Assembly (NCBI GenBank): GCA_002371675.1
Contig: DFGE01000016.1
Span: 27,600-91,599 of the forward strand
Length of the DNA stretch: 64,000 bases
Reading direction: 5' to 3'
DNA from: Clostridiales bacterium UBA3758
Lineage (GTDB): Bacteria; Bacillota; Clostridia; Oscillospirales; Oscillospiraceae
The position numbers were made by a program, and so were the translations under genes. Numbering within the stretch: position 1 is the stretch's first letter; every line of letters begins with the position of its first letter. Of the stretch, positions 58,557 to 64,000 are shown piece by piece. The notes under the pieces were generated by a model. The model was not told the origin of the DNA and did no database searches. It was given only the letters and a program-made list of their open reading frames with translations.

Positions 58557-59567
58557 TCAGTTTCTCAGGTATTCGCCAAAGAAGCTCTCGAGCTTATCCC
58601 AGGGGATATAGTTCTTCTCTCCGCCGTCATAGAGGTCGGTGTGAACGGCGCCGGGGATGATCATCAGTTCCTTGTTGGCAGTATAGGCGGAGTTCGCGGT
58701 CATCTTCTTGAATTCGTCCTGACTGAAATACAGGGAGTGAGCCTTCTCGCCGTGGATCATCAGCACCGCGCTGCGGATCTCGTTGGTATAATTGCAGATC
58801 GGCTGGTTCACAAAGCTCATGCAGCCGGTCACGTTCCAGCCCTTGCCCTCGCCCTGGGAGCGGGGATGGAAGCCGCGTGGTCTGCGGTAATAGTCGATGT
58901 AGTCAATGAGAAACTGCGGCGCGCCTTCCGGGTACTCATCCGGCAGCGCTCCGGCGCTGGCATAGCTCCCACTCTGATAGTCCGCCGTCCGCTGGGCGTT
59001 GAGGGCCATTCTGGCGGCATGGCGCGCTTCTTCGTTGTCCGCCGCGTCATAGTAGCCATTGGCGTTGACCCGGCTCATGTTATACATGGTGGAGGTGACG
59101 GTCGCCTTGATGCGGGTGTCCAGCGAGGCGGCGTTGAGCGCAATGCCGCCGAAGCCGCAGATACCGATGATGCCGATGCGCGCGGGATCGACCAGCTCAC
59201 AGGTGGAGAGGAAATCCACCGCCGCCTGGAAGTCCTCGGTGTTGATGTCGGGGGAGGCCACATTCCGGGGGAAGCCGCCGCTCTCTCCGGTATAGGAGGG
59301 ATCGAAGGCGAGGGTCAGAAAGCCGCGTTCGGCCATGGTTTGCGCGTAAAGACCGGAGGCCTGCTCCTTCACGGCGCCGAAGGGGCCGGATACGGCGATC
59401 GCGGGAAGCTTGCCCGCTGCGGCTTTCGGCACGTAAAGATCCGCCGCCAGGGTGATGCCGTAGCGGTTGTGGAAGGTGACCTTGCTGTGCTCGACCTTGT
59501 CGCTCTGCGGGAAGATTTTGTCCCACCCGGAAACCAGTTTGAGCTCTTCGTTTTTCATGATGTTCAT
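58557..59567 (-). CDS. Alpha/beta hydrolase (dienelactone hydrolase-like)
   Basis: 336 residues. The nucleophile elbow is GICGFGG near residue 143, with cysteine in the nucleophile place, as in dienelactone hydrolases. The catalytic histidine is in PGAVHTDLYD near 308, with HGEKAHSLYF before it. The family resembles YcjY-type hydrolases. ATG 59567 overlaps the preceding stop in ATGA; an ATG three codons later has a better spaced GGGAG and is the alternative start. Confidence 0.87.
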   Translation of the reverse strand: MNIMKNEELKLVSGWDKIFPQSDKVEHSKVTFHNRYGITLAADLYVPKAAAGKLPAIAVSGPFGAVKEQASGLYAQTMAERGFLTLAFDPSYTGESGGFPRNVASPDINTEDFQAAVDFLSTCELVDPARIGIIGICGFGGIALNAASLDTRIKATVTSTMYNMSRVNANGYYDAADNEEARHAARMALNAQRTADYQSGSYASAGALPDEYPEGAPQFLIDYIDYYRRPRGFHPRSQGEGKGWNVTGCMSFVNQPICNYTNEIRSAVLMIHGEKAHSLYFSQDEFKKMTANSAYTANKELMIIPGAVHTDLYDGGEKNYIPWDKLESFFGEYLRN

Positions 59568-59791
59568 ACTCCCTTTTGTTCTTTTTCCAATCTATGCGTC
59601 AGATAATCCAGGCAGTCCACCCGGCGCTGTGTTCTGTGCATTTCCTCCAACAGCGCTGGCCTGTAGCTGCGAAGCTGCCGGATGGCAAGCGCTGTCTGCC
59701 CCCGGTCGAAGGCGCTCAGGAAGGCCCTGATCTGCGTATCGTCCAGCCCCGCGTCCCGCAGGTTCTGCACGACGCCGCTGCGTTCATCCAT
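59564..59791 (-). CDS. Small helical protein resembling a MerR C-terminal coil
   Basis: 75 residues, predicted helical. LRDAGLDDTQIRAFLSAFDRG and the end HRTQRRVDCLDYLTHRLEKEQ (short: RRVDCLDYLTHRLEKEQ) look like the effector/dimer coil of MerR regulators without the DNA-binding head. First gene of the cassette, ATGA overlap with the hydrolase. It may be a truncated regulator or a partner protein. Confidence 0.65.
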   Translation of the reverse strand: MDERSGVVQNLRDAGLDDTQIRAFLSAFDRGQTALAIRQLRSYRPALLEEMHRTQRRVDCLDYLTHRLEKEQKGV

Positions 59792-59933
59792 TCCTCATCA
59801 CCGCCTGTTCTCCTGTTTTGCTTACAGGTACAGGATAGCACGTCCGACTGCGTTTCGCTAATAGAAATATAGAATATCTGCTTTTCTATTTTGGAATTTC
59901 ATGATAAAATGGATATGAAGGGAGAGAAGCCAT

Positions 59934-60824
59934 ATGGAAATCAAGGATTTGCGCTATTTTCTGGCGATTGCAAGAGAAGAAAACATGACGCGGGCATCCG
60001 AACTCATTCACGTGTCACAGTCCACGCTGTCCAAAACGGTGAAGGCTCTGGAGGAGGAGCTGGGCAAAAAGCTCTTTGTGCGCCATTCCTTCAGTATCTC
60101 GCTGACGGACGAGGGCGTCCTGCTCCGAAAGCGGGCCGACGACCTGGTTACCATGGCGGATAAGATCACGGCCGAGTTCCAGAGCATGGACATCCTCAGC
60201 GGCGGGGATCTGTATCTCGGCCTGGCTGAGTCGTATCAGATCCGCTATCTGGCGCGCGAGATCAAACAGCTCAAGGAAGAATTCCCCGATCTGCACTATC
60301 ACATCACCAGCGGCGACACAGAGCAGGTAACGGAGAAGCTGGATAAGGGAATCCTGGACTTTGCTGTTCTCGTGGAATCGCCGGACGCCAATAAATATGA
60401 CTTCCTTCGATTTCCTGAAGCGGATCGTTTCGGCCTCGTGCTGCCGGAAAAGGATATCCTGGCAAAGAAGAAGGCCATCCGCGCGGATGACCTTGTCGGT
60501 CTGCCCTTGTTCTGTTCCGAACAGTCCTGGCACGCAGATCTTCCGCGCTGGTGCGGCGAGCGCATGAATGAGCTGCATCTGGAGGGGTCTTTCCGTTTGT
60601 CGTACAACGGCGGTATTTTCGTGAGGGAGGGACTGGGCTATCTTCTCACCTTCGACCATCTGATCAACACGGAACCGGGGAGCGGCCTCGTCTTCCGCCC
60701 GTTGGCGCCTGCGCTGACCGTGGAAATGTATCTGGTCTGGAAAAAATATCAGGTGTTCAGTCCCATCGCAGAGCTGTTCCTTAAGAAGATGAGGGTATTT
60801 CTGGAAGGCTGTCGGACGGCGTGA
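59934..60824 (+). CDS. LysR-family transcriptional regulator
   Basis: 296 residues. N-terminal winged helix-turn-helix (1-60): EIKDLRYFLAIAREENMTRA, SQSTLSKTVKALEEELGKKLF (short: QSTLSKTVKALEEELG). The periplasmic-binding-like effector domain covers about 90-290. GGAGAGAAG precedes the ATG. Divergent from the cassette at 56884-59791 and the probable regulator of it; the 142-bp gap would hold the LysR site. Confidence 0.93.
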   Translation: MEIKDLRYFLAIAREENMTRASELIHVSQSTLSKTVKALEEELGKKLFVRHSFSISLTDEGVLLRKRADDLVTMADKITAEFQSMDILSGGDLYLGLAESYQIRYLAREIKQLKEEFPDLHYHITSGDTEQVTEKLDKGILDFAVLVESPDANKYDFLRFPEADRFGLVLPEKDILAKKKAIRADDLVGLPLFCSEQSWHADLPRWCGERMNELHLEGSFRLSYNGGIFVREGLGYLLTFDHLINTEPGSGLVFRPLAPALTVEMYLVWKKYQVFSPIAELFLKKMRVFLEGCRTA

Positions 60825-60967
60825 GAATGCCGATCTGCAGTAATTCACAGTGCATCCCGCCGCGGACTGATCCGCAGGAGGACAGGCAGGGGGCCAAGCC
60901 CCGCTTCGTATACCATCAGCCGCAGCCCGAAAACGGCAAGTCGCGGCTGCCTGGAAAGGCAGAAAAC

Positions 60968-60991
60968 GCCCCCGCTCGACTGAGCGGGGGC
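60968..60991 (-). terminator. Terminator of the clostripain gene
   Basis: GCCCCCGCTC-GACT-GAGCGGGGGC, followed on the minus strand by GTTTTCT. Confidence 0.8.
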
Positions 60992-61018
60992 GTGTTGCTG
61001 TCTGCAGCGCGTCGGCAC

Positions 61019-63559
61019 TTATCCGATGATCGGGTTTGTCCAGTACTGCTGCTGGTAAATGTCGGTGAAGCGGTAGGTGATGAGCAGGTCGCCCTCTCCG
61101 ACGTCAACGTTGGAGATCTCCATGCCGTCGTAATAGGGCATGGGGTCGCCGAGGAAGTAGCTGTTGTCGTAGGTGCCGTCGTAACGGTAGTAGTCGCACA
61201 CAAAGCTCAGCACGTCGCCCTCCTTGAGCGTGACCAGGTTCTTGGCGACAGTCTCGGTTTCGCCGTCCTTGTATACGGGGCGCGCGCCGGCAATGTAGCC
61301 GTAGGGGTGCTCAGTATCGAAGATCACGATCAGGTCGACCAGAATATCAACGGTGCCGTCGTCGGCAGAAGAGGCGTTGCCGGTCTCCCCGGCTTCCATT
61401 GCGCCGAGGATATCGGTCCACTCCGTGCCGGGCACGGTGTTGAGATAGCAGGGGATGCGGCCCTGGACAAAGTCCTCGCCGTCGGTGTACTCGAAGTAGA
61501 ACGCGACGGGCTGGCCGTCCACCGCGATCCAGGTGTGATCCGCGGGCGCGAGGAGGTCTCCGTTTTCGTCAAAGTCGAAGAGATAGTCATAGCCGAGGTC
61601 AACATAGCCCTCGCCGTCGTCATAGAAGGCGTTGAGCGCGAGACCCTCGACCATCTCCCACTGCTCGTCGGGCAGGGAGACGACCCAGTTATCGCCGCTG
61701 CGCTGCCAGTAGAGGCTGGCGGCGTCGAAGCTGTTGGCAGCGATATAGTCCGCCATAGCCTCGGTGGAGAGGGAGCGGCCGGAGAAAAAGTCGGTATTAC
61801 TGCCGGACAGGCCGGAGATCGAGCCGAAGTCGCCGCCCAGGAAGCTCGAGAGCAGACCGTTGATCAGATCGGAGCTGCTGCCGTAGGAGGAGCTGTAGCC
61901 CTGGTCGAAGAGGGAACCGAAGGCGGAGTTCGAGCCGCCGGAGGCGACCTGACCGCTGACCTCGAGCGAGGCAAAGTCGCGGATGGCCTGAGAGTAGCTG
62001 GCGTCCATGCCGATGGCATTGTAGGTCTTCACTGCGGCGTCCACGTTGGAGGTGCGGCGGTAGGGGAAGTAGATGGACAGGCCATAGGCGTTGGACATGT
62101 TGGAGGAGGTGCGGTTGTATTTCACGGCGCCGAGCAGGGCCTGCGCCAGCTGCTCGCCCTCGCGGTTGCCGAGGTTGCGGGCGAAGTGCACCAGGTCGAT
62201 CTGGTCGATCGCCGTGCTGCGGGCAAACTCGCGGCTGCCGTTGCGCGCGTTGGAGACGCTGCGGTACTGGCTGGAGTTGACCAGGGAGCTGATGGATTCG
62301 GAGAAGGCCTTCATCGGAGCGGGCGCGGTGTACGCCAGCTCCGCCAGGTCAACGACGGACAGCGTGGCCGCCTGACCGGCGCACTGGCTCGCGCAGGTGC
62401 TTACAAAGTCGTCCACGATGTTCTGCCCGAGCTGGACGGTGGGCATGGAGGAGTTGGAGCCGAGCTTGGTCAGCCAGTTGGTGTAGTACCAGCCGATGCC
62501 CGGTTCGGTCTCCTCGGAGGCGATCAGATAGTCGGCATAATCGTCGAGCATCAGCGCGGTCTCCATCGTCGCCATCAGGCAGGCGTCAAAGCCGATGAAG
62601 TCAAACTTCACGCCGGCGTTCTTGAGCGCCTGGTCGATGCCGGCGAGACTCATCGAGCCGCCGCGGCCGAATTTTTCGTCATAGCCGTAGCCGCTCACAG
62701 ATCCGCCGCCGTGGTCCCAGAGAATGAGCTCGTTGCGGTTGGCGGGGAAGTTCCTGGCGCTCCACTGGATGAACTCCGTGAGCGTCGCGGGATCGGTCAT
62801 GGGCTTGGCGCCGATGTTGTCAGCCGCGCGCATGAGCTTGCCGTTCTTGAGCAGATAGATCTGGTTGGTGGTGGAGCTGACCACGTTGTTGTTCCAACGG
62901 CTGCAGCCGCCGGTGTAGATCAGGATGGTGACGTTGTTGCCGGTCTTGGCGTTGATCATCTCCTGCAGGTCGCGTGTGGCCATGGCGTTCCGGGACTCCA
63001 GATCCGTGCCGCACATGTAGACCATGATGGTCACGGTATCCTGGTTATTGCCCTGGATCGTGGTGTATTTCTCGCGTGCGCCGCTGGCCACATCCTGATT
63101 CAGGTTCTGGGTGTTTGCGGTCTGCGCAGTCCAGCTGGAGGTGGAGCCGGAGATGAGGTTGGCATAGGGGTTGGCAATACTCGCAGCCGGAGCCTGCGTA
63201 GGCTTCGGCGTGCTGGGCGCCTGTGTCGGGACCTGCTGGGTGTAGCCGGAGCTCGTGCCGGCGCTGCCGGTATCCATGCCTCCGTTTCCGAGCAGGCTGC
63301 CGAGACCGCCGCCCTTGAGAAGAAAGTACGCGATCACAAGGATCAGCAGGATCGAAACGCCGCCGCCTCCCGCGCGGGTCGCCGCGCGGCTGACGCCGCT
63401 CTTGCCGGTTTTTCCGCTGCCGCCGCCGAGACTGTCGGTCGGGGAGTGGGCGTCCTTCCCGGCTACCGGCCCGGTGTTCAGCCCTTCGCCGCGGCGATGG
63501 ACTCCCGCGCTGCTGTCGGTGACTCTTTTCTTCCTGCCCTGGGGTCTGTTTTCTGCCAT
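61019..63559 (-). CDS. Membrane-anchored clostripain-family (C11) cysteine peptidase
   Basis: 846 residues. A positively charged N terminus (GRKKR) and Gly/Ser-rich stretch precede one TM helix (about 78-95, ILLILVIAYFLL), then a Thr/Pro/Ala linker and the C11 domain. The catalytic histidine is in ILWDHGGG near 281 and the catalytic cysteine in IGFDACLMA near 326. The C-terminal 350 residues are beta-rich and of unknown role. ATG 63559 follows AAAGGAGG. Its leader contains a degenerate half copy of the repeat element. Confidence 0.88.
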   Translation of the reverse strand: MAENRPQGRKKRVTDSSAGVHRRGEGLNTGPVAGKDAHSPTDSLGGGSGKTGKSGVSRAATRAGGGGVSILLILVIAYFLLKGGGLGSLLGNGGMDTGSAGTSSGYTQQVPTQAPSTPKPTQAPAASIANPYANLISGSTSSWTAQTANTQNLNQDVASGAREKYTTIQGNNQDTVTIMVYMCGTDLESRNAMATRDLQEMINAKTGNNVTILIYTGGCSRWNNNVVSSTTNQIYLLKNGKLMRAADNIGAKPMTDPATLTEFIQWSARNFPANRNELILWDHGGGSVSGYGYDEKFGRGGSMSLAGIDQALKNAGVKFDFIGFDACLMATMETALMLDDYADYLIASEETEPGIGWYYTNWLTKLGSNSSMPTVQLGQNIVDDFVSTCASQCAGQAATLSVVDLAELAYTAPAPMKAFSESISSLVNSSQYRSVSNARNGSREFARSTAIDQIDLVHFARNLGNREGEQLAQALLGAVKYNRTSSNMSNAYGLSIYFPYRRTSNVDAAVKTYNAIGMDASYSQAIRDFASLEVSGQVASGGSNSAFGSLFDQGYSSSYGSSSDLINGLLSSFLGGDFGSISGLSGSNTDFFSGRSLSTEAMADYIAANSFDAASLYWQRSGDNWVVSLPDEQWEMVEGLALNAFYDDGEGYVDLGYDYLFDFDENGDLLAPADHTWIAVDGQPVAFYFEYTDGEDFVQGRIPCYLNTVPGTEWTDILGAMEAGETGNASSADDGTVDILVDLIVIFDTEHPYGYIAGARPVYKDGETETVAKNLVTLKEGDVLSFVCDYYRYDGTYDNSYFLGDPMPYYDGMEISNVDVGEGDLLITYRFTDIYQQQYWTNPIIG

Positions 63560-63580
63560 GGTTTGCAGCCTCCTTTGCGC

Positions 63581-63679
63581 GATGCTCGTTGCAATGAGTA
63601 AAAAGCAGCTCTGCTGCCTTGCCGGGCCGCGAAGCGGCTCAGCAAAAGATCTTTGCACAATTCACCATCTTATAGTCAT
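63581..63679 (+). repeat. Degenerate right half of a multi-hairpin element
   Basis: Aligns with the second half of copy D: GATGCTCGTTGCAATGAG for the CATTGCAATG spacer, then AAGCAGCTCTGCTGC, a GGGCCGCGAAGCGGCTC hairpin and ATTCACCATCTTATAGTCA for the right terminus. The shared TCATTATAATGA string joins it to copy E. Pairing is partly lost. Confidence 0.6.
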
Positions 63680-63885
63680 TATAATGACCATCGGATGGCG
63701 AAATCAATCGAGGGTTCGATTGATTTCGCTGCCAAACGACAAGTTTGGCAGCGAATGACCCAAAGGGTCATTCGCCCGATGCTCATTGAAATGAATATAT
63801 GGCCAAACAGCTATGCTGTTTGGCTGCGCGGCAAAGCCGTGCGGCGAAAAGCTTTTTGGCTTTTCGCCATCTTATTGTCATTATA
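63680..63885 (+). repeat. Multi-hairpin repeat element, copy E
   Basis: 206 bp, same order as copy D. Hairpin 3 is GAATGACCC-AAA-GGGTCATTC where D has GAATGATT/AATCATTC; hairpin 4 is GCCAAACAGC/GCTGTTTGGC where D has GCAAAACAGC/GCTGTTTTGC. Hairpin 5 has a G-U-compatible change (GCGCGGC/GCCGTGC). These are pairing-preserving differences. Confidence 0.92.
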
Positions 63886-64000
63886 ACACCCTTCTGCAAA
63901 AAATCCATAAAAAATTTTCGGCTCCCGCGCATCTGCCGCGGAGCCGGAGGGTTGGAGCTTTAGCGACAAACAACGCCCGGTTATACCGGGGGAATTAAAA
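63886..64000. other. Window end without supported gene
   Basis: A CGGCTCCCGCG / CGCGGAGCCG-type hairpin lies near 63922-63950; no start codon with ribosome site is seen before the window ends. Confidence 0.4.

Noticed and set aside
60821..63601. A 926-codon plus-strand frame over the clostripain gene
   Set aside because: Antisense shadow of the C11 peptidase, Val/Gly/Ala-rich without family motifs or a ribosome site.
1..64000. tRNA, rRNA, insertion sequence or prophage genes
   Set aside because: No tRNA cloverleaf, rRNA segment, transposase, integrase or phage structural gene was recognised in either strand.

Overview
The window looks like chromosomal DNA of a GC-rich, spore-forming Clostridia bacterium, most likely an Oscillospiraceae/Ruminococcaceae-type gut anaerobe. 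This is inferred from gene content and codon bias; no rRNA or tRNA gene is present to confirm it. Pointers are a T-box-controlled alaS, a SpoVB-type flippase, a SpoIIQ-like M23 peptidase, TRAP uptake, a glucuronate operon and a clostripain-type protease. Coding density is high and many neighbouring genes overlap by ATGA.

Layout. 0-7 kb: a GH31 glycosidase cut by the window edge, two small unknown or membrane genes, a phosphoesterase, a TetR-type regulator, a sirtuin and thymidylate kinase. 7-18 kb: housekeeping run mltG - U32 peptidase - (T-box) alaS - HIT - comEC - holA - rnmV - PPTase, plus a previously unlisted 48-residue Cys/Gly-rich membrane peptide on the minus strand. 18-26 kb (minus): an operon of a Gfo/Idh dehydrogenase, a split transketolase, a complete DctPQM TRAP transporter and a GntR regulator, which looks like uptake and breakdown of an unidentified sugar or sugar acid. 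26-28 kb: an MFS transporter, an ICMT-like methyltransferase and a decayed alpha/beta hydrolase. 28.5-35.3 kb: a complete glucuronate pathway (uxuA, uxuB, eda, kdgK, uxaC) divergent from an AraC regulator. 35.5-41 kb: purine nucleoside phosphorylase, a YdcF protein, two STAS proteins flanking a decayed anti-sigma kinase, a PPOX protein, and an iron-type flavodoxin/DUF3793 pair. 41-53 kb: pepF, an iscU-like scaffold gene and a nifS-type desulfurase gene, a phosphatase-mutY pair, a spoVB-like gene with an apparent ATT start, hup, rqcP, ilvE, an M23 peptidase and a flavoprotein. 53-64 kb: lipoproteins, cardiolipin synthase, a flavoprotein/cyclophilin-like/hydrolase cassette divergent from a LysR regulator, and a membrane-anchored clostripain.

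The most striking feature is not a gene. A family of about 205-bp elements, each a chain of six short hairpins inside imperfect terminal inverted repeats that begin with TATAATGA, occurs as four full copies, one internally deleted copy and one degenerate half copy. Comparing copies shows paired changes that preserve base pairing in at least three hairpins, so structure seems to be what is conserved. Full copies sit in gene leaders or intergenic spaces, and the short copy lies inside the TRAP operon. A second element of about 213 bp (38349-38561) has the same architecture but unrelated sequence, with perfect 27-bp terminal repeats. I do not recognise either as a named repeat class.
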